Assembly: GCA_900549995.1 (NCBI GenBank) | Contig: URQQ01000009.1 | Location: 26,409-90,408 of the forward strand | DNA from: an uncultured Lachnospiraceae bacterium | Lineage (GTDB): Bacteria; Bacillota; Clostridia; Lachnospirales; Lachnospiraceae | DNA: 64,000 nt | Direction: 5' to 3' | Part shown: positions 1-9,800 of the stretch, in pieces | Layout of the letters: every line of letters begins with the position of its first letter | Position numbering within the stretch: the first letter of the stretch is position 1 | Notes under the pieces: generated by a model | Database searches by the model: none | The model's input: the letters and a program-made list of their open reading frames with translations, nothing else | Told to the model about the DNA's origin: nothing | Translations under genes and position numbers: made by a program

Positions 1-99
1 GATACTGATTACAATAAGTACTACGAATAAAACTATGACTGTAATTCTGTTTTTCGTTTTAGAAAATATCTTTTTTATTTCAAATCGCAGCATTTTCAT
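1..99 (-). CDS. ABC transporter membrane subunit, N-terminal fragment
   Basis: Only the first 33 codons lie in the window; the rest runs off the left edge. The fragment opens MKMLRFEIKKIF and then enters a strongly hydrophobic stretch (ITVIVLFVVLIVIS), the usual start of an ABC-2 type permease. It begins inside the last codons of the ATPase gene (20-bp overlap), so the two are probably translationally coupled and make one exporter. The permease role is inferred from this N-terminus and its position; nothing more can be said about substrate. Confidence 0.6.
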   Translation of the reverse strand, partial: MKMLRFEIKKIFSKTKNRITVIVLFVVLIVISI

Positions 100-967
100 C
101 ACCTGCCTTTTCTCCAAAATAATATAAGAATACATCTTCCAATGATGCTTCTACAAGTTTCGCATTGATATACGGTTTTTCATGGGAAATAATCCTCAGC
201 ATGACACCATTCGGCTCTGCTTTTATGTTTGAAATTTTATACTTTTCCATAAATCCTGTTACCATATTCTTCTCAACAAAACATTCCCATACAGATTCAG
301 GCATATTGTTTATCAGCTCATCGGCAGTCCCTTTGTACATCAGCTGCCCATCTTTCATCAGCCATATCTCATTCGCTATATACTCAATATCAGAAACAAT
401 ATGCGTAGATAAAAGCACCAGTCTGTCTACTGATAATTCACTAATTAAGTTTCGGAAACGTATTCTTTCATTTGGGTCAAGACCTGCTGTTGGCTCATCC
501 AATATCAAGATTTTGGGATTGTTCAACATAGCTTGTGCAATACCAGCTCTGCGCTTCATTCCACCAGATAATTTTTTCATTTTCTTATTTGCTGCCTTAG
601 AAAGCCCAACTTTTGCAATCAATTCTTTCACTCTTTTCTTTGCAACAACTGGGCGGATTCCCTTTAATGCTGCAACATAAAGCAAATAATCCTGTACAGT
701 AAATTCAGGGTAAAATCCGAACTCTTGGGGCAAATACCCTAACAGTTTACGATAGTCGCTATCCATTTCAAAAATATCTTTTCCATTACAGCGTATCGTT
801 CCACTTGTAGGTTTCAACAAAGTACACAACATTCGCATCAAGGTTGTTTTTCCTGCTCCATTTACGCCTAACAGTCCATACACACCATTTGTCATGGTAA
901 GATTCATATGATTTACGGCGGTAAAACTTCCAAATTTCTTTGTTAAATTATTCAGTTCTAATTTCAT
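80..967 (-). CDS. ABC transporter ATP-binding protein
   Basis: This is a 295-residue cytoplasmic ATPase of the ABC-2/drug-exporter class. Visible motifs are Walker A GVNGAGKTT (residues 34-42), Q-loop glutamine 81, signature LSGGM (133-137) and Walker B ILILDEP (153-159), followed by a switch histidine in LLSTHIVSD. The approximately 90-residue C-terminal extension is typical of the CcmA/NatA-like subfamily. It starts within the preceding membrane-protein gene (20-bp overlap) behind GGAGGTGG and overlaps the downstream permease, so sigma factor, membrane protein, ATPase and permease form one operon. The substrate is unknown; lipid, peptide antibiotic or bacteriocin export would be usual for this arrangement. 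Confidence 0.93.
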   Translation of the reverse strand: MKLELNNLTKKFGSFTAVNHMNLTMTNGVYGLLGVNGAGKTTLMRMLCTLLKPTSGTIRCNGKDIFEMDSDYRKLLGYLPQEFGFYPEFTVQDYLLYVAALKGIRPVVAKKRVKELIAKVGLSKAANKKMKKLSGGMKRRAGIAQAMLNNPKILILDEPTAGLDPNERIRFRNLISELSVDRLVLLSTHIVSDIEYIANEIWLMKDGQLMYKGTADELINNMPESVWECFVEKNMVTGFMEKYKISNIKAEPNGVMLRIISHEKPYINAKLVEASLEDVFLYYFGEKAGDENAAI

Positions 968-1712
968 GAAATGCCACCTCCAAATAATTATCGCAGCTCT
1001 TTAAAATACGGTATATACTAAAAGCCAAAAAAAGTATCGCAACACTTAGGAAAACTAACCAGATGGGAATAGCAATCACTGGATAAATACTTTCATTTAA
1101 AACGATAAATAGCCATATCGCACTCCATAAAACACATGAAACAATCGCAACTGTTTCATTAAAAAAATATCTGCTGCACAATATTCCAAAACAGATACAG
1201 GCTGTTACACAAAGAGGAAAAAGAAATTGTATTACCAATTCTAATAATTCAAAATGCAACCTTGTTGAAACTATTCCCAAAAATAAAGTAACTAAAAAAA
1301 GGTCTGTTATTCCAAACAAAAGCATACGTGCTGCATATACCTGTTTCAGCGAATAATAGGACGTGGCTTCTATTTCCATGCAACCGCATGATCTGTTTTT
1401 CCACAATTCGGGAATCACAAGGATTACAAACAGCGTTGCCACTATACCCATACTTCTTTGTATATAAATTTCATCATTCACAGAAACCAAAGCAATCCAT
1501 AATGCTAGTAAAATCAAGGATTGGAGTACCCACCATCTTTTTTTTATCACTTTTAACTGTATCCACAAAAATTCACGATAAGATAGTACCTTTTCCTGTT
1601 CTGTCATTAAAAAAGCACTTTTAGATTTAAGTATTGTTTCCTTTATTTTTTCTTCATGTGGTTTAACTTTTATGACCCTCTTACTCATCTTTGCTTGTTT
1701 CTCCCCTTTCAT
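948..1712 (-). CDS. Polytopic membrane protein of the sigma/ABC operon
   Basis: This 254-residue protein has a charged, lysine-rich cytoplasmic N-terminus of about 55 residues and then roughly six hydrophobic segments (starting near VLQSLILLALWIALV and ending with WLVFLSVAILFLAFSIY). I recognise no enzyme motif. The start follows AGGAGGAGAACT and overlaps the end of the sigma-factor gene by 32 bp, which implies tight co-expression. By analogy with other clostridial sigma/membrane protein/ABC operons it may hold the sigma factor inactive, or it may be an extra exporter subunit. Both are inferences, and the sequence does not decide between them. Confidence 0.6.
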   Translation of the reverse strand: MKGEKQAKMSKRVIKVKPHEEKIKETILKSKSAFLMTEQEKVLSYREFLWIQLKVIKKRWWVLQSLILLALWIALVSVNDEIYIQRSMGIVATLFVILVIPELWKNRSCGCMEIEATSYYSLKQVYAARMLLFGITDLFLVTLFLGIVSTRLHFELLELVIQFLFPLCVTACICFGILCSRYFFNETVAIVSCVLWSAIWLFIVLNESIYPVIAIPIWLVFLSVAILFLAFSIYRILKSCDNYLEVAFHEIRTE

Positions 1713-2241
1713 AGTTCTCCTCCTTTCTCAGCAGCTCTTTCAATAGCTTTTTTCCACGCCCTAAGCGATATTTTACCAACGGAATCCCTATCTGCAATGT
1801 TCTCGCAATCTCTGTCAATTTCAATTCCTGAAAATAATAAAGTGTCAGTATTTCTCTTAACTCATCTGGTAATTGTTGGAGTGTCTGTTCTACGAAAATT
1901 TTGTTTAGAATATTTTCCGTCTGATATTGTTCTGAGTTTTTATCTTCTGCAAATTCCATTTCTTCCATGGGTATCTCTTTTACCTTTTTTATATAGTCTC
2001 TGCACAAGTTACCTGCTATCGTATATAAATAGTTCAAAGCTTTCCCTTTGTGATGGTAGTCGGACAATTTTGTAAAAAAGCGTACATATGTTTCTTGTGT
2101 TAAGTCCTCTGCATAGTCTTTATCAGGGCAATGATAATAGCAATAAGTTAAAATCTCCAAATAATACTTACGGACAAATATATCAAATGCTGCATCATCG
2201 CCCTGCTTCATTTTTTTAATTAATAGAAAATCGCTGTACAC
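1681..2241 (-). CDS. ECF-type RNA polymerase sigma factor
   Basis: A sigma-70 family factor of the small extracytoplasmic-function type. Region 2 is seen as DAAFDIFVRKYY...DYAEDLTQETYVRFF, followed by a region 4 helix-turn-helix (LPDELREILTLYYFQELKLTEIARTL). An upstream in-frame ATG at 2286 exists, but the best start is the GTG at 2241, which sits five bases after GGGAGG; the ATG has no ribosome site. The product is then 186 residues. It heads an operon with a membrane protein and an ABC exporter, which suggests it responds to an envelope or antibiotic signal and drives its own exporter. The signal is unknown. Confidence 0.85.
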   Translation of the reverse strand: MYSDFLLIKKMKQGDDAAFDIFVRKYYLEILTYCYYHCPDKDYAEDLTQETYVRFFTKLSDYHHKGKALNYLYTIAGNLCRDYIKKVKEIPMEEMEFAEDKNSEQYQTENILNKIFVEQTLQQLPDELREILTLYYFQELKLTEIARTLQIGIPLVKYRLGRGKKLLKELLRKEENYERGETSKDE

Positions 2242-2650
2242 AAAATCCTCCCTTCTACTCATCGTTAATTCAGAATGGTTATCCACTCTATTATATATAA
2301 CGAATCAAGAATATAAAAAGATAGTATAAATACCAAAAACATTAATTTGTGTATCAACTGTGCATATTTTGCGACTTCTGCTTTTCACCAGTGATATTCT
2401 ATCTACAAAAAATCATTTATTTAAGCTTTTTTGATTTTGTACGCATATGCCCTTTAAAAACATTGCAGATATTGCTATTTGAGATGCCAAATGATAAACT
2501 GACTTTATACCAGACTTCACCAATAAACAGTAAATGATGTTTTGATGATGGATACAAATAAAAATTTCTGTTGCTGTTAGGCTCCACAAGGCAATAAAAG
2601 ATTATGTATTACTGCTCTGTCAATACTTTATAATGAAAGGATGTGTTAAA
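2242..2650. other. AT-rich intergenic region between divergent genes
   Basis: No convincing gene is present; short open frames here lack ribosome sites. On the minus side a TATATAATA stretch near 2294-2302 could be the -10 of the sigma-factor operon. On the plus side TATAAT at 2629-2634 lies just ahead of the Uma2 gene and overlaps its upstream ATG, which favours initiation at the later TTG codon. Confidence 0.35.
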
Positions 2651-3196
2651 TTGCCACTGCCAAATCAGAAAAAAGAATATACAATTGAAGATATCTACGC
2701 ATTACCTGATGGGACACGTGCCGAGCTAATTGATGGACAGCTTTATTATATGGCACCGCCAAGCCGAAAACATCAACGATATACTGTTGAATTGTCCACC
2801 TTAATCAATAACTACCTGAGAGAAAAGGGCGGTCCCTGCGAAGTCGATATTGCACCTTTCGCCGTGTTCCTCAATGAAGATGATGCAAAATATGTCGAGC
2901 CTGACATCAGCGTTATCTGTAATCCCGAGAAACTTACAGATAAGGGCTGTAATGGTGCTCCGGACTGGATCATTGAAATAGTATCACCAGGCAGCCGGCG
3001 TATGGATTATTCTATAAAACTATTTAAATACCGCTCTGCCGGAGTCCGGGAATACTGGATTGTCGACCCTGACAAAAACTTGATATTGGTCTATAACTTT
3101 GAAAATGAGGATTCACAGCAATGTACCTTTTCTGATTCCATTAAGGCCGGGATTTATGAGGATTTGGTCATCGATTTTGGACAATTAAATATATAA
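2651..3196 (+). CDS. Uma2 family (DUF820) PD-(D/E)XK nuclease-fold protein
   Basis: About 181 residues with the Uma2 layout: YTIEDIYALPDG near the N-terminus, AELIDGQLY, then the nuclease-fold core with EPDISVI and IIEIVSPGSRRMDY, where the Asp and Glu are the expected metal ligands. The final third (REYWIVDPDKNLILVY) is also characteristic. I prefer the TTG start at 2651, preceded by AAAGGATG, over the in-frame ATG at 2633, which has no ribosome site and overlaps a TATAAT. Uma2 proteins are common in Firmicutes and cyanobacteria; their cellular job is not established and no toxin or partner gene is visible here. It stands alone, 47 bp before the alkyltransferase gene. Confidence 0.85.
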   Translation: MPLPNQKKEYTIEDIYALPDGTRAELIDGQLYYMAPPSRKHQRYTVELSTLINNYLREKGGPCEVDIAPFAVFLNEDDAKYVEPDISVICNPEKLTDKGCNGAPDWIIEIVSPGSRRMDYSIKLFKYRSAGVREYWIVDPDKNLILVYNFENEDSQQCTFSDSIKAGIYEDLVIDFGQLNI

Positions 3197-3243
3197 TGTA
3201 GATATTCCAATTCTTTCAAAGCACGAACACAGGAGGAAAAACC

Positions 3244-3783
3244 ATGTATTACTCAACCACATATCCATCCCCCATCGGCCTGATCACCTTGGCAGGCAGC
3301 GAGAACAGCATCGCTGGATTATGGCTGGAACATCAGAAATATTTTCTGAACAGTCTGCCGGAACCACCTGTTCCCAGAGATGATCTTCCTGTTCTTTGCA
3401 AAGCAAAATCATGGCTTAACCGATATTTCTCAGGAGAAAAGCCGGCGATTGATGAACTGCCTCTTGCACCAATCGGAAGTCAATTCCGTCAGGATGTCTG
3501 GGCAATTCTGCGTCAAATTCCCTATGGTCAGGTGACCACCTACGGGGATATTGCAAAGGAAATGGCGCAAAAGATGGGACGGGATACCATGTCAGCCCAG
3601 GCAGTCGGCGGTGCTGTCGGGCATAATCCAATCTCCATTATCATTCCGTGCCACCGTGTTGTCGGTACTGACGGAAGTCTGACCGGATATGCCGGAGGGA
3701 TAGATAAAAAGATTCAGCTTCTGAAACTCGAAGGAGTTGACCTTGCGGATCTGCATGTACCCAAAAAAGGGAGCGCAATATAA
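3244..3783 (+). CDS. ogt: Methylated-DNA--[protein]-cysteine S-methyltransferase
   Basis: A 179-residue suicide DNA-repair protein that moves the alkyl group from O6-alkylguanine to its own cysteine. The catalytic motif IIIPCHRVVG is near residues 136-145, preceded by the DNA-binding helix region FRQDVWAILRQIPYGQVTTYGDIA. Length and lack of an Ada-type zinc/AraC domain match the Ogt class. The start follows an AGGAGG box at 3232-3237. It is followed by a terminator at 3793-3825. Confidence 0.95.
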   Translation: MYYSTTYPSPIGLITLAGSENSIAGLWLEHQKYFLNSLPEPPVPRDDLPVLCKAKSWLNRYFSGEKPAIDELPLAPIGSQFRQDVWAILRQIPYGQVTTYGDIAKEMAQKMGRDTMSAQAVGGAVGHNPISIIIPCHRVVGTDGSLTGYAGGIDKKIQLLKLEGVDLADLHVPKKGSAI

Positions 3784-3792
3784 TATATCACA

Positions 3793-3825
3793 AAAGACCC
3801 CATACTTTTTTTGCATGGGGTCTTT
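3793..3825. terminator. Terminator between convergent genes
   Basis: Perfect 11-bp arms AAAGACCCCAT / ATGGGGTCTTT with an 11-base loop, followed on the plus strand by CTTTT. It ends the ogt transcript and probably also the giant surface-protein transcript arriving from the minus strand. Confidence 0.85.
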
Positions 3826-3850
3826 CTTTTACTGCTTCTTTAAATGTTAC

Positions 3851-6800
3851 CTACCTTCTCTTCTTCATCAGAAGAATTGCTCCTGCCGCCATGATCATTC
3901 CGAACAATGCCGCTCCTGCGTTCATATCATCGGATGTCTTAGCTGCCTTTACACCTGTTTTTGTGCCTTTGTTTCCTGCATTATCACCACTGGCATTCTG
4001 GCCTCCCTGTGCGCCTTTCTTTTCTCCATCATCTGCAAGTGCAATCATAAACGGAGATAAGCTGTCTGTTTTCACTTTCACTATTCCATTTTCGACAACC
4101 GCTTCCAGTTTCTCTGCTGTTCCATCATCTTTCACATGAACTACAATCGCTTTCTTACCATTATGCTCTGTTCCTACATGGAATGATAATGTGAACGGCC
4201 CATTAGCTTCCCCGGTAATCTCTACTTCATATGCACCGAGTACTACCGCGTTTTCGGGAAGCTCCTTCAGCATATCGTTATAGATATCTGCTTCCACTGC
4301 AATATGTGTTACCTGAAGGATTGCATCAGCTGCAAACTCTCCTTCTACTATTACCTCAGACACTTTGCCATGTGCTGTCCCCGCAGTGATGCTGTTCTTT
4401 TGCTCCGACGGAGCTGGTCCTGGTTCCGGTGTCGGCTCTTTATCCGGCGTTGGTGTTGGTGCAGGATCTGGTGCCGGCTCTGGGTTCGGCGCTGGTTCCG
4501 GATCTGGTGTCGGTCCCGGGTCTGGTGTTGGTTCCGGATCCGGCTTCGGTGACAGCTCTGGGTTTTTATCCGGATTTTTCTCCAGACCAGCCATGGCTTC
4601 ATTTAATGCTGCCAATGCCGCATCAACCTCATCCTGTGCCGCATCTGCTTTCCCAAGAATCTCCTGTGCCGCTGCTTTTGCATCTGTGACTGCACGAAAA
4701 CTTTCCGCTGTATAATCCGCCTCATTCAGCGCTGATGCCTTGTCAAATGCTGCCTGCAATGCTGTCTTATCTGCCACAGGAACTGGATTTTTAACCAGTG
4801 CATTTCTTGCATTATTCAATGTTTCAAGCGCATGGTCAATCGATGCCTGAACTGCGTCTTCCTGATCCAGTACATCCTGTGCTGCATCTTTTGCTGCCAT
4901 AAGCGCTGCCCAGCTTTCTTCTGTATAATCTGCTTCTGTCAGTTCTTCAAGTGCTGTCACTGCATTCTGTAATGCTTCCTTATCCGCTGCCTCTGGTTTT
5001 GCTTCCAGCTGTGCTTTTGCATCTGCAATTGCTGTCAGAGCATGGTTCACCTCATCCTGTCTTGCATCTGCCTTCTCAAGAATTAACTGCGCTTCTGCCT
5101 TTGCAGCTGCAAGTATCTGCCAGCTATCTGCTGTATAGTTCTCTTCTTTCAGCTCATTCAGCCCATCTATTGCTTCCTTCAATGCTTTCACTGAGACCAG
5201 ACCGTCTTTCGCACTGTTCAGATTTATAAGTGCTTCATCGACCATCTCCTGTGTAGCCTCTTCTTGAATTAATACTTCCTCAGCTGCTGTTTTTGCCGCT
5301 AATAATGCATCATAACTTGCTTTTGTATAATCGGTTTCTACAAGTGTTGAAAGTCCATCTACTGCAGCACGCAGCGCAGTCTTATCTGTCACTTCTTCTT
5401 TTATTTCTTTAAATGTGACTTCAAATGTCTGATCTCCTGTAATATTCTCAAATGTATATTGATTCTCAGAGATCTCCGTTTCTGTTCCATTCACGAGTAC
5501 TTTATCAATTTCGTACCCTTCCTTCGGATGTACAAACAGTACCTTGGAAGAACCGCCAAATACAGTGACATTGCCTGTCTGGCTTACAGATCCGTTCTCC
5601 CCTGCTGTTACATTGATTGTATACTCAGCATCATTGGTGTAATAAACTTCTTTGACCTCTATATTTTTACCTTTTCTTCTGGAACCAAAAGCAAATTTAC
5701 CTTTGCTCTCTCCGAAATTAACATCTGAAACGGTTCCGCAGCTCTGTCCATTTACAGTTAATGTCAGGTCATAATTCCCGGCACTATTTTTTGTAAACTG
5801 TAGTTTTACCTCATTCTCCTGCCCGGCCACAAGCTTTGCTGACTGTTCTGGGAAATCTCCATAACCGGCTCCTGAGGATGCCTTATCATAGAACCATGCT
5901 GCTCTGCCGGAATCCGGATCAGTTTCGAAACCGAGACGGATATAGCTGGCTGTACTTCCATCTGATGTACCATCCGTTTTCACATCGAACAGCATCTGGT
6001 CTGTGATTGAATCTACCGTAAACCTTGTGTAGAATGTTCCTTCAGAAAGTTCCGGTGCGTTGGTATCCATTGCAATGGCGAAATTTTCATCTGTACCATC
6101 TGCAAGATTCAGTTTCAGACTTCCTTCTTCCACTTTGCTGCCTGTCAGCAGGTTCCCTTCATATGCGGCTTCTGTATTCACATTATAATCCTGATGATAC
6201 GTTACTGCTTCCTCCGGAGCTTCTACCTCATCCGTAAATGTAATATCCAGCGTATGATTTCCCTGAATGTTCTCGAATGTATATTGGTTCTCTTTGACAT
6301 CTGCCTGAACACCATCGACCGCAACAACTGCCCGGTATCCATCCTCCGGTATAAACTGAATCGTCTTGTCCGTACCTGCAAATGTCGGAAGTTCACCCAT
6401 CTGGCTTATGGTTCCGTGTTCTGTACCTGTAACTGTTAATACATGTTCTGCGGCGTTACTGTAATACACTTCTTTTACTGTATAATTCTTTGTCGTTCTC
6501 CTTGCTGCAAATCCATAAGTTCCGGCTCCGCCTGCATACTTCACATCTGTGACAGATCCCATATCAGCCCCATCAACTGTAAGATGGAGAGTGTAGATAT
6601 CTTTCGATGTCTCTGTAAAATCAAGCCGGAGTGTGTGATCCTCATTTTCTGTCAGCGGCGCCACACCGCCTCCATTAGAGAAATTTCCCCATCCCTGGCC
6701 GGACTGGGCTTTATCAAAGAACCAGTTCCCTGTTTCACTTGATGGACTAAGATAGTCGAATCCAATCCGGATGGCACTGTCTCCATTTTTCTTCACATCA

Positions 6801-9800
6801 AAGATGACCTGATCCTTACCATTAACATCATTTACCTCTGAACTATCCACACTGAACCTTGTATAGAATGTTCCGCTTGAGAGTTCCGGCGCGTTTTTAT
6901 CTGCTGCTGTCGTAACAACCTGCTGGTTATCTCCGGTACCATTTACCACCATTTTCAGCGCACCATCTGCCACTTCCGTATTGAATGCTCCGTCAAAGTC
7001 AGCCTCTGTATCTACAAGATAATCTGCATGATAACTCTTTGCCTCTTCTTCGGCACCACTGAAAGTTACTTCTAATGTGTGATCACCCTGAAGATATTCG
7101 AATGTATAGGAGTCAGCAATTTCTACTTCTTGTCCATCTACTTTTACTCCTGTAATGCTTTCACCTTCATCCGGTGTAAAGGTAAATGTTTTATCTGCTT
7201 CCATAAATGATGTCACTGCACCTGTCTGGCTCACAGTTCCGCCCTTGGATGCACTCACATGAATTGTGACTGGCTCTGCATCTGTGTAGTAGAGCTCTGC
7301 TACCCGGAATGTCTTGCCGCTGTTTCTTGTCTCAAATGCCGGTAATCCGGTTCCAGACACATACGAAAGCGTCTTATCTGATACTTTCTGTCCATTGATC
7401 CAGAGCGATGCGTAATTGACATCATCTGCACTGGAATCGAATTTCATCATGATTTCAAAATCTTCTCCGGCTGCAATGTTGTCTCCGCCGTTCCACTCAC
7501 CCCAGCCGCTGACTGCTCCATCCCAGAACCAATGGCTTGCTTCCCAGCCAGTACGAATACGTCTTGTTTCATCTTCTCCGATAATGCTAAACAGGTTCTG
7601 GTCTGTTACATTATCAAGATTGAGACGTGCGTAGTAATATCCATGGTCAATTGCTGCCGCGTCTGTAATCTTTGAAGCTTCTCCATTGCCAAGCTTCAGA
7701 TTCCATCTGCCATCTTTCACTTCACTTGTACCAGCTGTCACTGCGGGTGCTGTTTCTTTTGAATCTGTAAAATCTTTATGATACATTGTCTTTGTATAGT
7801 CGATCAAAGTCTCTTTCATAAGATTCAATGCGTTATATAACGCTCTTGCTGCTTCATTGAACTCACTTTGTTCCCCTGTCTCACTGCATTGATCTCCCAA
7901 TGCGATTGCCGCATTTAAAGCATCCACACTTGCCTGAGGGTACTGGCCTCTGCCTTCTCCTGCTTCCGCTGTCGCTGCCAGTTCTTTTGCCTCTTTCAGA
8001 AGTTTCGAAAGAAGTGTATAGTCGGCATCTGCCGGCAGATAGGCTTTCGCGGAAGGAAGTTCTGTAATATGTCCGTCTGCGCTTGTCAATAATACGGTGA
8101 CTGTCACCTCAGCCATGGAATCTGTCAGATTCTTAAACCGTGCTTTCACGATCTCATTGTCAGCTTCCTTAAATCCGTCCCATTTCTTCATGCCGAGGCG
8201 TACCGATACGAGACCTTCATCTGCTGCATCTGCAATATAATCCAGTTTTTCTTCATTCAGATATGTAAGACTGTCTGCAACAAATTCAACCTCTTCCGGA
8301 TGATACCGCAATCTCACTTCTGCCGTCGAATACCTCTTGTAAACATATCCCATTCCTGCTGTAACATCAGTATTTCCGCCTTTTACATCCCTGGACGATG
8401 CTGTTGACGCAGCTTCGCCTGAAACTGCTGCCCCTCCATAAAGCTCTGCTTCTGTCAGGGAAATCCCTGCGCCGCCCACAACATTATCTGCAACAACACG
8501 CACCGCTTTCGCTACTGTGGAATCAAACGTATGCACATTCAATCCTGGTGCCGCATCACTTGCCATCACAGCAGTTTCAAAGTTTTCTCCATCTTCTGAG
8601 ACATCAATATGATATGCATCTGCCCTCTGGTTCGGCACCCAGTCAAGAACAAGCCCATTTAGGATATGTTTTTCTTCCATTATAAGTGTAATACTGTTCT
8701 CCCCCACAAAACGGGTTGCCGCATTACCATCAACTGCAAGCTGTGCATTTTCACTTTCTGAAGATGCTGTGACCGTCATTTTCTCACCGGATGGCCTGCT
8801 GTATGCTTCAATCACAACCGCATTCACCATGGCATTACTGCCATTTTTGCCTGTCAGCAGTACATCGACAAACCCATCTTTGGCCTCTGTCTCATAGACA
8901 AATGCCGCTGTTTTGTCTGCACCTTCTGCCTCTGTCTTTACATTATAGTTCTCTTTTACTGTCTTTCCATTCACGCCAATATCAAATGTATGGTCTGTGG
9001 AATCTGATTCTGCAAAATATAGTTTTACTCTGTAACTTCCAGGCATTGCTTTTACCTTATAACCAAACGCAGCACCTTCACGCGCTGTTGTCATCACTGT
9101 TCCAAGGCCTGCATCCGGATCTGCATTCGTAACTACAGCCTCCATCACATTACTCTCACCATAATAACCTGCACCTGCTGCCGATGAATACTGGGCGTCT
9201 GCCGCGAGTCCATCTGCTGCTTCCCCTCCGGCATTAATCCGGCTTTCTGCTTCTTTGCGAATCTGTTTCTCAGCAGTGATACCGCTTAAGACAGCCTCTT
9301 CTTTTTTACCGCTGTCATTATACGCCGACTGAAGTTTGACATCCAGAAGCCCATCTTTGGGATAAATACCTGTAATCGTCAGTTCCTTTGTATCCTTATC
9401 AAGTACATAAGCTTCTTCCACAGTTTTGCCATTGACCAGAATGTCAAATGTCCTGTCCTTGTCTGTAGAATCTGGTTCTGTGAAGTATAATTTCAGTGTA
9501 TATTCACCGTCAGTCGCATAAATCTTATACCCGATCTCTGTACCTCTTACACCCGTTTTATAAACTTCAACGTCAGCATTTGCTGTAAACCTGGTATTCT
9601 CTGTATAAGAACCTGACTGTTTTTCTGATTTCTTATATACTTGGTCCGCAGAGAATCCTTCGATTTCTTTGCCACCCACATTATAAGAATGTGAATGTTC
9701 GTCCATCTCCAGATACCACTGTGCCGAAACGGTATCTCCATTATCAGCTGCAAGGCTTAATACGCCTTCACTGCATGTCAGGTTCTGACCATCTGCCGCC

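Noticed and set aside
2349..2537. 62-codon frame in the sigma/Uma2 gap
   Set aside because: No ribosome site, Phe/Cys-rich product and no recognised neighbour relation.
4395..4600. Short direct repeats at DNA level
   Set aside because: They encode the proline/aspartate spacer of the surface protein and are not a CRISPR array or intergenic repeat.
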